Assembly (NCBI RefSeq): GCF_017308015.1
Contig: NZ_JAFKFW010000016.1
Location: 44,184 to 108,183 of the forward strand
Direction of reading: 5' to 3'
Origin: Allobosea sp.
GTDB lineage: Bacteria; Pseudomonadota; Alphaproteobacteria; Rhizobiales; Beijerinckiaceae
DNA length: 64,000 nucleotides
Below the pieces are notes generated by a model. It did no database searches and had not been told where the DNA came from. It worked only from the letters and a program-made list of their open reading frames with translations. Position numbers and translations under genes: made by a program. Each line of letters begins with the position of its first letter. The first letter of the stretch is position 1. This document shows, piece by piece, positions 9,505-19,983 of the stretch.

Positions 9505-10453
9505 TGTCTTCCCCCTGCTGCCACTTGCGCCGGGCCAGGCCGTAATAGCTGAACAGCGTTGCCATCACGAGGAACGGGATCATCGCGACCGCGATCGCCG
9601 CGCCCTCGCCGAGCTGGCCGCCGGGAATGCCGCGCTGGAAGGCCAGCGTCGCCATCAGATGCGTGGCGTTCACCGGCCCGCCACGGGTGATCGCGTAGAC
9701 GAGCTGGAAATCGGTGAAGGTGAACAGCACCGAGAAGGTCAGCACCACCGCCAGGATCGGCATCAACATCGGCAGCGTGACATGCCGGAAGCGCTGCCAG
9801 GAATTGGCGCCGTCGAGCATCGCCGCCTCGTAGAGCGAAGGCGAGATGGTCTGCAGGCCGGCGAGCAGACTGATTGCGACGAAGGGGATGCCGCGCCAGA
9901 TATTGGCGGCGATCAGCGAGAACCGCGCCGGCCAGGGCTGGCCGAGGAAGTCGATATAGGTGTCGCGCCAGCCGAGCACATCGACGAGCACGTAGGAAAT
10001 GATGGAAAATTGCGGGTCGTAGATCCACCAGAAGGCGATGGCCGAGAGCACGGTCGGCACGATCCAGGGGATGAGGATGATCGCCCTGAGCAGCGACTTG
10101 AACGGCAGGTGGTTGTTGAGCAGCAGCGCCAGCCAAAGTCCCAGCGCGAATTTCCCGAATGTAGCGACGCCCGTATAGAGCAGCGTGTTCCAGACCGAGG
10201 TGATGAAGACGCGGTCGTGCCAGAGCGACTCGAAATTCTCGAAACCGATGAAGTAGCCGACGCGGCCGATGCGGGTATCGGTGAAGGCGAGCCAGATGCC
10301 CAGCCCCAGCGGGTAGCTGAGGAAGACAAGCAGGAAGCCCGCCGCAGGCAGCAGACAAAGAAAGATCAGGAATGGCTTGTTGTCGAACAGACGCACAAGC
10401 CAGCTCTGCTGCAGGCTGTGGACGGTTCGCGATTCGGCGGCAGCTACGGCCAT
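9497..10453 (-). CDS. Carbohydrate ABC transporter permease (MalF type)
   Basis: 318-residue CUT1 permease with about six membrane helices, the first near residues 29-50 (FLIFLCLLPAAGFLLVFLSY). The EAA loop is SLYEAAMLDGANSWQRF. The ATG at 10453 gives a normal cytoplasmic N-terminus; the longer frame up to 10564 runs through the intergenic palindrome and is unlikely to be translated. It pairs with the MalG-type permease immediately downstream. Confidence 0.93.
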   Translation of the reverse strand: MAVAAAESRTVHSLQQSWLVRLFDNKPFLIFLCLLPAAGFLLVFLSYPLGLGIWLAFTDTRIGRVGYFIGFENFESLWHDRVFITSVWNTLLYTGVATFGKFALGLWLALLLNNHLPFKSLLRAIILIPWIVPTVLSAIAFWWIYDPQFSIISYVLVDVLGWRDTYIDFLGQPWPARFSLIAANIWRGIPFVAISLLAGLQTISPSLYEAAMLDGANSWQRFRHVTLPMLMPILAVVLTFSVLFTFTDFQLVYAITRGGPVNATHLMATLAFQRGIPGGQLGEGAAIAVAMIPFLVMATLFSYYGLARRKWQQGEDND

Positions 10454-10481
10454 GGCGCCCTCGCGTTCGGGTCGGCTGTGA

Positions 10482-10525
10482 CATCGGGGCGAAAAGCGGC
10501 TGCCGCTTTTCTGGCAAATCCGATG
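10482..10525. repeat. Dispersed palindrome, family B copy 1
   Basis: Nested inverted repeat between the binding-protein and permease genes: outer arms CATCGG/CCGATG and inner arms GAAAAGCGG/CCGCTTTTC around CTG. A close relative lies at 40903-40946. Similar elements are common between genes in Rhizobiales. It may cap the upstream mRNA and so set different levels of binding protein and permease. Confidence 0.7.
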
Positions 10526-10590
10526 CGATATTTCAGCGGCCGCCGGACGGACCGGCGGCCGCATATGGTCAGATCAGCACGGCGCGCGCA

Positions 10591-11895
10591 TCACGTCCGG
10601 TAGTAGCGCTTGGCGCGGCGCTCGGCCTCCTTGGCCGCCTCTTCCGGCGTTGCCTGGCCGGCGCAGACCGAAGCGACCATCTGGACGACGACATACTCGG
10701 CATTGACGGTGCCGGCCGCCTCGTTGATCGAGCCCTTGTAGCCGCTCCACAGCGCGCGCTCCCAGGTGTCGCGATAGACCACGATCTTGGGGTCGCTCGA
10801 CCAGACCTTGCTCTCGGCATAGCCTTTCAGCGGCTGCGTCCAGTAACCGTAGCAGCCGGTCAGCCACTTGTCGTAATTCTCCTTCTCCATCATGAAGCGG
10901 AGATATTCCTTCGCGGCGTTCGGGAACTTGGTGTGCTTGAACGCCATGGCGTTGATGATCAGCGCCGGCTCCGACGGGCGCCCGAGCGGGCCGACCGGCA
11001 TGGTGGCGTGGTTCAGGTCCTTGCCGATCGCGGCGGTCTTCTCGTCCTTCGAGTTCTTGATCGAGAAATAGAGCGAGACGCCGTTCTGGGTCAGGCCGAT
11101 TTCGCCGGCGGACAACGCCTTGTTGTTGCTGATGTCGAGCCAGGAGAGCGTGCCCGGAATGAAGGTCTCGTAGAGTGCCTTGGCGTATTTCAGCGCCTCG
11201 ACCGTCTCCTTCGAATTGATCGCGACCTTGTTGTTCTCGTCGACCATGTAACCGCCATGAGTCCAGACGAGCCAGTTGCAGAAGGCGTTGCCGTCGCCGA
11301 CCGCGTTGCCAAGCGCGAAGCCGGCCGGGTGTCCCTGCTCCTTGAGCTTGCGGCAGAGCTTGAGGAAGCCGTCGAGGTCCTTCGGGAAGGTGTCGAAGCC
11401 CGCTTCCTTAACCCAGGATTCGCGATAGACCGCCGGCGCGCCGGAAGCTCCCATCGGAATCGAGATCCACTGATTGGTCTTGTCCTTCTTGCCGTATTTC
11501 TCGGCGATCGGGTACCAGCCGCCATACTTCTTGCCGAGCTCCTCGGCGATATCGGTGAGATCGATCAGCTTGTCCGAGAAGATGTGCGGATCATCGGCCC
11601 AGCCGACGACGATATCCGGCCCCGCGCCGGTATTGGCGGTCACCGCCGTCTGGGGACGCAGATCCTCCCAGCCGGCATAGTCGACCTTGACCTGCACGCC
11701 GGTCGCCTTGGTGAAGGCCTCGGTGTTCTCGTTGAAGATGGCCTGGTCGGGATCGACGAACTTGGTCGGGCGCAGCACGCGCAGCGTCGCGCCGGGCTCG
11801 ATCTTGGCCTGTGCGATTGAGGGGGCAAAGGGCAGGGTTGCGCCCGCCGCGAGCCCCGCGCCGCCGATCAGAACGTCTCTTCTGGAAATGCTCAT
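10591..11895 (-). CDS. Extracellular sugar-binding protein of ABC transporter (Tat-exported)
   Basis: 434-residue family 1 solute-binding protein. The N-terminus has a twin-arginine signal (SRRDVLIGGAGLAAGATLPF) ending near AQA-K at residue 30, so export is probably by Tat in folded form. The mature part shows the usual family 1 features (VKVDYAGWEDL, GPDIVVGWADDPH, an MGASGAPAVYRE block). It captures the substrate in the periplasm for the permease pair at 8602-10453. It lies between the ATPase gene (12126, upstream) and the permeases in one minus-strand operon. The substrate is not identifiable. Confidence 0.92.
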   Translation of the reverse strand: MSISRRDVLIGGAGLAAGATLPFAPSIAQAKIEPGATLRVLRPTKFVDPDQAIFNENTEAFTKATGVQVKVDYAGWEDLRPQTAVTANTGAGPDIVVGWADDPHIFSDKLIDLTDIAEELGKKYGGWYPIAEKYGKKDKTNQWISIPMGASGAPAVYRESWVKEAGFDTFPKDLDGFLKLCRKLKEQGHPAGFALGNAVGDGNAFCNWLVWTHGGYMVDENNKVAINSKETVEALKYAKALYETFIPGTLSWLDISNNKALSAGEIGLTQNGVSLYFSIKNSKDEKTAAIGKDLNHATMPVGPLGRPSEPALIINAMAFKHTKFPNAAKEYLRFMMEKENYDKWLTGCYGYWTQPLKGYAESKVWSSDPKIVVYRDTWERALWSGYKGSINEAAGTVNAEYVVVQMVASVCAGQATPEEAAKEAERRAKRYYRT

Positions 11896-12125
11896 GGAAA
11901 CCGTCTCCTCCGTTGGCGCGGCGGCGGCCTGCATGGGACCACCGTCCTGCATGATTTATGGGCATTGACAGCGATCATCCGCCGCCCGGTCTGCGGGGCG
12001 GCGAATTCCTTGGCACCCGGCCCGATCAGGCGCGAGGAAGGCCGATCGGAAAGGCCGGTTCTGAACTTTGCATCGAGAACACGTGCAGTTCGACCGGATC
12101 GCAGCGCAATCCGGCCTCACCTGCT

Positions 12126-13178
<1,053 letters not shown>

Positions 13179-13421
13179 GCCGTCCTTCCCTGCTTTCCCG
13201 TTCCCTGGTCGCTCCGCCTGTCCATGCAGGCGGCTCACGACCACAATCGGCTTCTTGTGACCGAATGATGAAAGCGGATATCGCCTGTTCCCGGCAGATT
13301 GTCTCCGTTTCAATCTGCGATAAAGTCATACGATAGAAGCGGCCCTGTCAAGCGCCGCCACGGCCGTCGGCGCGCCACGGATTCAGGCTGGCCGGAGGCG
13401 CCCGAGGGAGGGGCACCAACG

Positions 13422-14198
13422 ATGCGGGTACGCGACTTCTCGCGACCGACCACGCTCAATCCGGACCGGCTTTTCGGGCAGGTGGCCCAGAAGCTCGCCG
13501 TCGCGATCATCACCGGTCGCGTCAGAGCGGGCGAAGTCCTGCCGAACGAAGACGACCTGCGCTCCGAGATATCGGTCTCGCGCACGGCCTATCGCGAGGC
13601 CGTCAAGATCCTCACCGCCAAGGGGCTGGTCGAGGCGCGTCCCAAGAGCGGCACCCGTGCCGCGCCACGCGAGCGCTGGAACCTGCTCGATCCCGACGTC
13701 CTGTCCTGGCATTTCGAGGCCGACCCCAACGAGAAATTCATCCGCGATCTCTTTGAGTTACGTCGCTTCGTCGAGCCCAGCGCCGCCCGCCTCGCCGCGC
13801 AGCGCCGTACCTCGGCCGATATCGCCCGCATCGAGGCGGCCTATCGCGGCATGACCGAGGGAGCCCCCTATGCCGAGGCCACGATCCGCGCCGACATGGC
13901 CTTCCACGAAGCGATCTTTGCCGCCGCCCAGAACGCCGCCCTGCAATGCCTCGCCAGCGCGGTCATCGCCACGCTGCAATGGTCCCTGCTGCTGAAGACC
14001 GGAGACGAGGTCGCCTATGTCGAATCCCTCCCCGATCACGAGCATGTTCTGCTCGCCATCATCGATCGCGACGGCGATCTCGCCTCGGCGCGCATGGCTG
14101 GCCTCGTCATCGACAGCCTGAACACCACGCTCGCCTCGCTTGGCACGCATGTCGCCACGGAAGCCGGGAAAATCGCCAAAATAAAGCATACTAAATGA
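13422..14198 (+). CDS. FadR/GntR-family regulator (FCD domain)
   Basis: 258-residue regulator with an N-terminal GntR winged helix (about residues 10-80; LPNEDDLRSEISVSRTAYREAVKIL) and a helical FCD ligand-binding domain with the metal-site Asp and His residues (DMAFHEAIFAAAQN, LPDHEHVL). FCD regulators usually answer to carboxylates or sugar acids. The ATG at 13422 has a GGAGGGG ribosome-binding sequence about 10 bases upstream. It is divergent from the ABC operon, which it probably represses. Together with the LacI protein at 6545 it gives this catabolic region two regulators. Confidence 0.9.
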   Translation: MRVRDFSRPTTLNPDRLFGQVAQKLAVAIITGRVRAGEVLPNEDDLRSEISVSRTAYREAVKILTAKGLVEARPKSGTRAAPRERWNLLDPDVLSWHFEADPNEKFIRDLFELRRFVEPSAARLAAQRRTSADIARIEAAYRGMTEGAPYAEATIRADMAFHEAIFAAAQNAALQCLASAVIATLQWSLLLKTGDEVAYVESLPDHEHVLLAIIDRDGDLASARMAGLVIDSLNTTLASLGTHVATEAGKIAKIKHTK

Positions 14199-14346
14199 TC
14201 GCCCCATTCCACTGCGGGGCGTCATCGGATAGCGCTCATGCAGCGGCGGGGCTATGCCGTTCCGGCAAGCCGCGTCATTTCATTTTAATCGATTCAGACG
14301 AGCCGAATCAACGACCCTCGCCACCGCACTCATGGACAGCCCGACA

Positions 14347-15321
14347 ATGACAGCTTCCACCAAGCCCGAAATCGTCATGACCGGCCCGCTGATGGCCTAT
14401 GCGGCCGACCAGCTCAAGGCGCGCTTCACCGTCCACGAACTCTGGAAGGCAACCGATCGCGCCGCCCTCCTGCGCGAAGTGGCGGCCCGTGTGCGCGGCG
14501 TCGCCGCCGGCGGCGGCCACAACCGGGTCGACGGCGCGCTGTTCGACGCGCTGCCCAACCTCCAGGTCATCTCCAGCTTCGGCGTCGGCTACGACCATGT
14601 CGACGCGGCCGAGGCCGGCAAGCGCGGCCTCGTCGTCACCAACACGCCCGACGTCCTGACCGACGAGGTCGCCGACCTCGCGCTCGGCCTGCTGATCGCC
14701 ACGGTCCGCCAGCTGCCGCAGGTCGACCGCTACCTGCGCGAAGGCAAGTGGCTGCAGGGCAATTACCCGCTCACCACTTCGTTGCGCGGCCGCAAGGTCG
14801 GCATCGTCGGCCTCGGCCGCATCGGCAAGGCGGTGGCGCAGCGCGTCGAGGCCTTCGGCCTGCCGGTCGTCTATCACGGCCGCTCGCGCCAGCCGGACGT
14901 GACCTATCGCTACTACCCCTCGCTGGTCGACATGGCCGCCGATGTCGACACCCTGATCTCGGTCGCGCCGGGCGGCGCCTCGACCCATCACATCATCAAC
15001 GCCGAGGTGTTGAAGGCACTCGGCCCCAACGGCATCCTGGTCAATGTCGGCCGCGGCACGGTCGTTGACGAACAGGCGCTGATCAAGGCACTCGAGGACA
15101 AGACCATCCTCTCCGCCGGCCTCGACGTGTTCGAGGACGAGCCGCGCGTGCCCGCGGAGCTGATCGCGATCGAGCATGCCGTGCTGCTGCCCCATGTCGG
15201 CTCGGCCTCGGTCCATACTCGCGAGGCGATGGGCCAGCTTCTGGTCGACAATCTGGTTTCATGGTTCGATGGCAAGGGTCCGCTGACGCCCGTGTCGGAG
15301 ACACCATGGAAAAAGGCCTGA
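14347..15321 (+). CDS. D-2-hydroxyacid dehydrogenase (GhrB/glyoxylate-reductase type)
   Basis: 324-residue NAD(P)-dependent dehydrogenase with the family's catalytic set: Arg in the early VAPGG-NVGRG segment, Glu in LDVFEDEP and His in LLPHVGSAS. The nucleotide-binding motif is VGLGRIGKAV. It interconverts 2-oxoacids and D-2-hydroxyacids; hydroxypyruvate/glyoxylate is likely from overall type. An in-frame ATG at 14332 would add five residues; neither start has a good ribosome-binding site. It lies behind the FCD regulator and probably belongs to the same catabolic regulon. Its end overlaps the start of the next gene by 16 bp in another frame. Confidence 0.88.
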   Translation: MTASTKPEIVMTGPLMAYAADQLKARFTVHELWKATDRAALLREVAARVRGVAAGGGHNRVDGALFDALPNLQVISSFGVGYDHVDAAEAGKRGLVVTNTPDVLTDEVADLALGLLIATVRQLPQVDRYLREGKWLQGNYPLTTSLRGRKVGIVGLGRIGKAVAQRVEAFGLPVVYHGRSRQPDVTYRYYPSLVDMAADVDTLISVAPGGASTHHIINAEVLKALGPNGILVNVGRGTVVDEQALIKALEDKTILSAGLDVFEDEPRVPAELIAIEHAVLLPHVGSASVHTREAMGQLLVDNLVSWFDGKGPLTPVSETPWKKA

Positions 15322-16100
15322 TCCGTCGGCTGCTGCCGCTCCTGATCCTCGGCGCCGGCTCACTACCGGCCGTCGCCCAGACGGCGCCGCTTCCGCGCGG
15401 TGCCGACAAGGCGCCAGAGGCGATCCGCCCCTGGCTCGGCGCCTGGGAGCTTGAACTCGCCGGCGCATCGCGAAGCTGCACCGTTACCCTCGGCGCGGAA
15501 GCGGCCGGCAGCATGCACCGCTTGCGCTTCCCGGCAACCTGCCGGCGCGCTCTGCCGGTTCTCGATACCGCCACCGCCTGGGCCTTGACGGTGGACGGGC
15601 GGCCTCGCATCACGGATGACACCGGCAAGGAGCTCGTGAGCTTTCAGAGCGGCACGGCCGAGACCGGCCTCGACGGCAAAGGCAGCGACGGCAAGACTTA
15701 TCGGCTGGCATCGCGCAACCATTCCCGCATCGCCCCGCAGACTGCGCAGGACCGGGCTGGGACAGCCGCCCGGCGCATCACCGTCGTCGACCCCGCGACC
15801 GCTCCCGCCCCCGAGACCCTGCCGGGACGCTATGTTCTGATGCGACAGCAGAATCGCGAGGCCTGTCGCCTCGTGCTCTCCGCCCCATCGACCGACGGCC
15901 ACCGGCCCGCCGCCTTCGAGGGCCTCTGTCCGGATACCGGGCTGACGATCTTCGATCCGGTCGGCTGGCGCTATACAGGCGGCCGGTTGACCCTCGTTGC
16001 GCGCCGCGGCCATGGCACCGACCTCGTCTTCGAGAACGGCCAGTGGCGCAAGGATCCTGCTGTCGGCGCCCCGCTCCTGATGCGCAAGCTCGCGCCGTAG
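15306..16100 (+). CDS. Secreted AprI/Inh-family protease inhibitor-like protein
   Basis: 264-residue exported protein with an N-terminal signal peptide (residues about 7-27, cleaved near AVAQ). The first half is an Inh domain: a WELEL strand, a conserved disulfide pair around CTVTLG and PATCRR, and a GKELVSF strand. The second half shows a similar arrangement (RYVLMRQQN, CRLVLS, GLCPDTG, FDPVGWR), so two Inh-like repeats may be present. Inh proteins inhibit serralysin-type metalloproteases or other extracellular proteases in the periplasm. No protease gene is adjacent. The start lies inside the end of the dehydrogenase gene. Confidence 0.75.
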   Translation: MEKGLIRRLLPLLILGAGSLPAVAQTAPLPRGADKAPEAIRPWLGAWELELAGASRSCTVTLGAEAAGSMHRLRFPATCRRALPVLDTATAWALTVDGRPRITDDTGKELVSFQSGTAETGLDGKGSDGKTYRLASRNHSRIAPQTAQDRAGTAARRITVVDPATAPAPETLPGRYVLMRQQNREACRLVLSAPSTDGHRPAAFEGLCPDTGLTIFDPVGWRYTGGRLTLVARRGHGTDLVFENGQWRKDPAVGAPLLMRKLAP

Positions 16101-16139
16101 AGCGCATGGCCGTCCGAGCCGGCCATGCGAATCAGAACG

Positions 16140-17273
16140 CTACTCGGCAGCGGCGGGGCTCAGCACACCCCGGCGAATCTGATCTTCCTCGATCGATTCG
16201 AACAGGGCGCGGAAATTGCCCTCGCCAAACCCGTCATCGCCCTTGCGCTGGATGAACTCGAAGAAGATCGGTCCGACCACCGTGGCCGAGAATATCTGCA
16301 GCAGCACCTTGCTCATCCGGCCCTGCTTCTCGCCGAGTGCGACCGCGCCCTCGCCATCGATCAGGATGCCGTTGGCCTTCAGTCGCTCGACCGGCTCGCC
16401 ATGGTTCGGCACGCGGGCATCGACCTTCTCGTAATAGGTCGCGGGCGGCGATGGCATGAAGGGCAGGCCGTTGCCGCGCAAGGCCTCGACGCTGGCATAG
16501 ATGTCGCGCGAGCCCATCGCGACGTGCTGGATGCCCTCGCCCTTGTACTGGCGCAGGTATTCCTCGATCTGGCTCCTGTCGTCGAGCGACTCGTTGATCG
16601 GGATGCGGATCTTGCCGCAGGGCGAGGTCAGCGCCCGCGAGATCAACCCGGTCAGCTTGCCCTCGATATTGAAGAAGCGGATCTCGCGGAAATTGAACAG
16701 GTTGCCGTACCAGTCGGCCCAATGGTCCATGCGTCCGCGCATGACGTTATGGGTAAGGTGATCGAGATAGTACAGGCCGGCCTGCTCGGGATGGGGATCG
16801 CGCTCGCCGGCCCACTCGAAATCGACGTCCCAGATCGAGCCCTTCTCGCCATAGCGGTCGACGAAATAGAGCAGCGAACCGCCGATACCGCGCACGGCAG
16901 GGATCGCAAGCTCGCCCGGCCCGATCGCGCTCTCGTAGGGCTCGGCGCCGAGCGACACCGCCCGGTCGAAAGCGTGCTTCGCATCGACGACGCGGAAGGC
17001 CATGGCGCAGGCGCAAGGGCCGTGCTCGGCCGCGAAGGCCTGGGCGAAGGAACCGGGCTCGGCATTCACCACGAAATTGACGTCGCCCTGGCGGTAGAGC
17101 GTCACCTGCTTCGAGCGATGGCGGGCGACCTTGGTGAAGCCCATCGTCTCGAACAGGGAACCGAGCTTTTCCGGTTCAGGATGAGCGAACTCGACGAACT
17201 CGAAACCGTCGGTTCCCATCGGGTTGGCGGCCGAGATCGCGGGCGGGGCTGCATCATGCGGAAACGGACCCAT
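16140..17273 (-). CDS. hpd: 4-Hydroxyphenylpyruvate dioxygenase
   Basis: 377-residue Fe(II) enzyme that converts 4-hydroxyphenylpyruvate to homogentisate in tyrosine catabolism. The two vicinal-oxygen-chelate halves are present; iron ligands are the His in LDHLTHNV, the His in [10 protein letters not shown] and the Glu in the C-terminal [11 protein letters not shown] block. Start choice: an AGGAGG lies only 1 base before the ATG at 17279 but 7 bases before the ATG at 17273, so the latter is used. It is divergent from an Lrp-type regulator gene, a common arrangement for amino-acid catabolic genes. The other homogentisate genes are not in the window. Confidence 0.95.
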   Translation of the reverse strand: MGPFPHDAAPPAISAANPMGTDGFEFVEFAHPEPEKLGSLFETMGFTKVARHRSKQVTLYRQGDVNFVVNAEPGSFAQAFAAEHGPCACAMAFRVVDAKHAFDRAVSLGAEPYESAIGPGELAIPAVRGIGGSLLYFVDRYGEKGSIWDVDFEWAGERDPHPEQAGLYYLDHLTHNVMRGRMDHWADWYGNLFNFREIRFFNIEGKLTGLISRALTSPCGKIRIPINESLDDRSQIEEYLRQYKGEGIQHVAMGSRDIYASVEALRGNGLPFMPSPPATYYEKVDARVPNHGEPVERLKANGILIDGEGAVALGEKQGRMSKVLLQIFSATVVGPIFFEFIQRKGDDGFGEGNFRALFESIEEDQIRRGVLSPAAAE

Positions 17274-17365
17274 GGGCATTCCTCCTGTCTGGTTCTGTCG
17301 AGGCGCTCAATCATCGCGCGATCGACAGACGAATTCCGTGCAAACTTGCTCCCTATTGAAATTTC

Positions 17366-17384
17366 GATGCATGATCCGTGCATC
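17366..17384. promoter_or_regulatory. Palindrome in the hpd/lrp intergenic region
   Basis: Perfect inverted repeat GATGCA-N7-TGCATC between the divergent hpd and Lrp-type genes, 23 bp before the regulator ATG. Lrp-family proteins bind such loosely conserved palindromes in divergent promoters, so this is a candidate operator. The assignment rests on position and symmetry only. Confidence 0.4.
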
Positions 17385-17406
17385 ACGGACCCATCGGATG
17401 CGTTAT

Positions 17407-17877
17407 ATGACCACTCTTGACGCGCTCGACTGGCGCCTGCTCGACGCCCTCCAGAACGATGCCTCCCTGACCAACGCAGCTCTGGCGGAGGCAGTGGGGC
17501 TGTCTGCGAGCCAGGTCTCGCGCCGGCGGCAGAGGCTGGAGCAGGAGGGCGTGATCCGCGGCTACCGGGCCGCGCTGGAGCCCTCCGCCGTCGGCCTCGG
17601 CGTCATCGTCTTCATTCATGTGGCGCTCGATACGCATACGCGCGACAATGCCCGCCGCTTCCGCGACCTCGTGCGATTGACACCCGCGATCCTCGAGGCC
17701 CATGCCCTGACGGGCGAGGCGGACTACCTGCTGAAGGTCGCCGTCGGCGACCTCAAGGCGCTCGCCCGGCTGGTCAACGAAATCCTGATGCCGCATGAGA
17801 GCGTGGCCCGCGTCCGTTCCGAGATCGCGCTGGAAACGCTCAAGGAGCCGGGGCTGCTGCCGCTGCCGATGACTTGA
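17407..17877 (+). CDS. Lrp/AsnC family regulator, probable hpd regulator
   Basis: 156-residue Lrp/AsnC protein: an N-terminal helix-turn-helix (LDWRLLDALQNDASLTNAAL, then VGLSASQVSRRRQRLEQEGVI) and a C-terminal ligand-sensing domain (VIVFIHVAL, HALTGEADYLLKVAV). Divergent from 4-hydroxyphenylpyruvate dioxygenase, so it probably senses an aromatic amino acid or derivative and controls hpd. Start ATG at 17407; an in-frame ATG at 17398 adds three residues. Confidence 0.9.
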   Translation: MTTLDALDWRLLDALQNDASLTNAALAEAVGLSASQVSRRRQRLEQEGVIRGYRAALEPSAVGLGVIVFIHVALDTHTRDNARRFRDLVRLTPAILEAHALTGEADYLLKVAVGDLKALARLVNEILMPHESVARVRSEIALETLKEPGLLPLPMT

Positions 17878-17976
17878 GCGCCAAGCTGTGCAAACTGGGG
17901 CCTTGGTCACGCCGCTTTCATGCGGCTGATCGATCCCGACTGCGCGGCATCGCGGCCGCCAACAGGAGAAGCCTAG

Positions 17977-18861
17977 ATGTTCAATGCCAAATCCCTGCTC
18001 GACGCCCTGATCAATGCCGGCAGCCAGGCAGGCGCGCAGGCAGGGCAGCAGGGCGGCCTGGGCGGCCTGCTCGGCGGGCTCGCCGATCAGGTCCAGCGCT
18101 CGGGTGGGCTCGGCGGACTGGCCGGACAGATCCTGACCCAGGCCACGCAAGGGCTCGGGGACGCGGCACGACAGGCCGGCGTGCAGCAGGGCGCCGGCGA
18201 TGCGCTCGGCCGGGTCACCGGCGGCCGGACACCCGACCAGCTCATCGAGCAGGCCAAGGGCGTGTTCAGCAGCAACCCGGCCCTGGCGACGGCTGTGCTC
18301 GGCGGCCTCGGCGCGCTCGTCTTCGGAACCAGCACGGGCCGCTCGGTCGCGGGCTCGGCGGCCAAGCTCGGCGGCCTCGCCCTGATCGGCGGCCTCGCCT
18401 ACAAGGCCTATCAGAACTACCAGGCCGGCAAACCGCTGCTCAACGCCGGCCAGCAGGAGCTGCTGCCGGCACCGGCCGGCACCGGCTTCGAGCCACAGGC
18501 CGCGACCGAGGCAACCGCCCTCGTCTTCATCCGCGCCATGATCGCGGCGGCGGCGGCCGACGGCCATATCGATGCCGACGAGCGCAGCACCATCCTGGGC
18601 GGCCTGAAGGAGGCGGGATTGGAGCAGGAAGCTCATGACTGGCTGGCCAAGGAAATGGCCAAGCCGGCCTCGATCGACACGCTGGTCGAGGCGGCCGAGA
18701 GCCCGGAACTCGCCGCCCAGATCTACACGGCGGCGCGCATCGCCATCAATCCGGATAATGCTGCCGAAAAGGACTTCCTGGCGGGGCTTGCCGGCTCGCT
18801 CGGGCTAGATGCCGAGCTGGTCGCCAATATCGACGCCGCCGCCAGCGCCGCCAAGGTCTGA
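17977..18861 (+). CDS. DUF533 / TerB-like protein
   Basis: 294-residue protein with a clear ribosome-binding site (AGGAGA) before the ATG. The N-terminal third is rich in Gly, Gln and Ala (about residues 15-75), followed by a glycine-rich hydrophobic stretch (about 100-150) and a helical C-terminal TerB-like domain (about 170-290) with the acidic AADGHIDADER loop. DUF533 proteins (YebE-like) are membrane-associated and of unknown function; TerB domains bind metal ions. A 10-bp hairpin follows the stop. Confidence 0.85.
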   Translation: MFNAKSLLDALINAGSQAGAQAGQQGGLGGLLGGLADQVQRSGGLGGLAGQILTQATQGLGDAARQAGVQQGAGDALGRVTGGRTPDQLIEQAKGVFSSNPALATAVLGGLGALVFGTSTGRSVAGSAAKLGGLALIGGLAYKAYQNYQAGKPLLNAGQQELLPAPAGTGFEPQAATEATALVFIRAMIAAAAADGHIDADERSTILGGLKEAGLEQEAHDWLAKEMAKPASIDTLVEAAESPELAAQIYTAARIAINPDNAAEKDFLAGLAGSLGLDAELVANIDAAASAAKV

Positions 18862-18881
18862 CGCGCGCCAGCCATCGCCAT

Positions 18882-18906
18882 GACGGTGCCCGGCACGGGC
18901 ACCGTC
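18882..18906 (+). terminator. Hairpin downstream of the DUF533 gene
   Basis: Perfect 10-bp inverted repeat (GACGGTGCCC / GGGCACCGTC) with a 5-base loop, 20 bp past the stop. The T-run is missing, so it is either a weak terminator or an mRNA-stabilising hairpin. Confidence 0.45.
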
Positions 18907-19065
18907 TGCCCGTGCTTTCGCTCAATGCGGAAGCGCGATGTTAAGCATGGCGTTGAAATCACTGCCCGTTTCGACGCTACATGCACCCCCATTTAGGATT
19001 TCCCCGCCGATAACACCCGCGCCGGTCGAGCCGGCGGCCGGGTTCCGCATCGCGGAGGCCGGCCC

Positions 19066-19983
19066 GTGTCTGCGGGGGAGACGGGTCGATCCATGTCCGT
19101 GACGGCGATGATAAGGGCGATGCGGCCGCATCACTGGCTCAAGAACGGCCTTGTCTTCATCCCGATCCTGCTCAACCACGACGCCTTCGATCCACACGCG
19201 CTCTGGCTCGGGCTGATCGCCTTCGTCGCCTTCAGCTTGATCGCCTCGGCAATCTATCTCCTCAACGACATCAAGGATGTCGAAGCGGACCGGCGCCATC
19301 CGACCAAGTGCAAGCGCCCGCTCGCGGCCGGCGAGATCACCCCGACGCAGGCCTATGCGGCCGTGCCGGTGCTCCTCATCGCAGCCTTTTCGACAGCCGC
19401 GCTGGTGCCGCAGCCGAAGAACTTCATCCTCGCGCTGCTGGCCTATCTCTTCCTGGCGCTCGCCTATCTCCTCTTCCTCAAGCGCAAGCTTCTGGTCGAC
19501 GTGCTCGGCCTCGCGGCCATGCACACGCTGCGCATCCTTGCCGGAAACGCAGCGGCCGCGGTTCCCGTCTCCTCCTGGCTGCTCGCCTTCGCGATGTTCC
19601 TGTTCCTCAGCCTTGCGCTGGTGAAGCGCTATGCCGAATTGCGCCTGACCCAGGATCAGTCCGGCCTGAAGAAGGCCGGGCGCGGCTACCATGCCGAGGA
19701 TATCGAGGCCCTGTCCCAGCTCGGGATGGCCTCGGGCTGCACCTGCGCGCTCATCATGGCGCTCTATGTCGACAGCGCCAATGTGAAGCAGCTCTATAGT
19801 CAGCCGAAGCTGATCTGGCTGATCTGCCCGATCATCCTCTACCAGATGGCCCGGATCTGGTTCCTGGCCCGCCGCGGCCAGATGCCCGATGATCCGCTGG
19901 TCTTCATGATCCGCGACTGGCGCAGTCAGCTCATGGGGCTCGTCGTGGTCCTGATCATGGTCGCCGCGACCTTCGTGCCGTGA
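19066..19983 (+). CDS. UbiA-family prenyltransferase, DPPR-synthase-like
   Basis: 305-residue polytopic membrane protein of the UbiA superfamily, closest in type to decaprenyl-phosphate phosphoribosyltransferase (Rv3806c), which transfers 5-phosphoribose from PRPP to polyprenyl phosphate. The first aspartate motif reads NDIKDVEADRRHPTK and a KRYAEL motif lies in the middle; about eight to nine hydrophobic helices are visible. The GTG at 19066 has a GGAGG 7 bases upstream; an ATG at 19093 is the alternative. The next gene starts 4 bp before this one stops and encodes a DprE1-like oxidase, which supports the assignment. Confidence 0.8.
   Translation: MSAGETGRSMSVTAMIRAMRPHHWLKNGLVFIPILLNHDAFDPHALWLGLIAFVAFSLIASAIYLLNDIKDVEADRRHPTKCKRPLAAGEITPTQAYAAVPVLLIAAFSTAALVPQPKNFILALLAYLFLALAYLLFLKRKLLVDVLGLAAMHTLRILAGNAAAAVPVSSWLLAFAMFLFLSLALVKRYAELRLTQDQSGLKKAGRGYHAEDIEALSQLGMASGCTCALIMALYVDSANVKQLYSQPKLIWLICPIILYQMARIWFLARRGQMPDDPLVFMIRDWRSQLMGLVVVLIMVAATFVP

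Noticed and set aside
16125-17420. 431-residue plus-strand open frame
   Set aside because: Antisense to 4-hydroxyphenylpyruvate dioxygenase, which has full family motifs.
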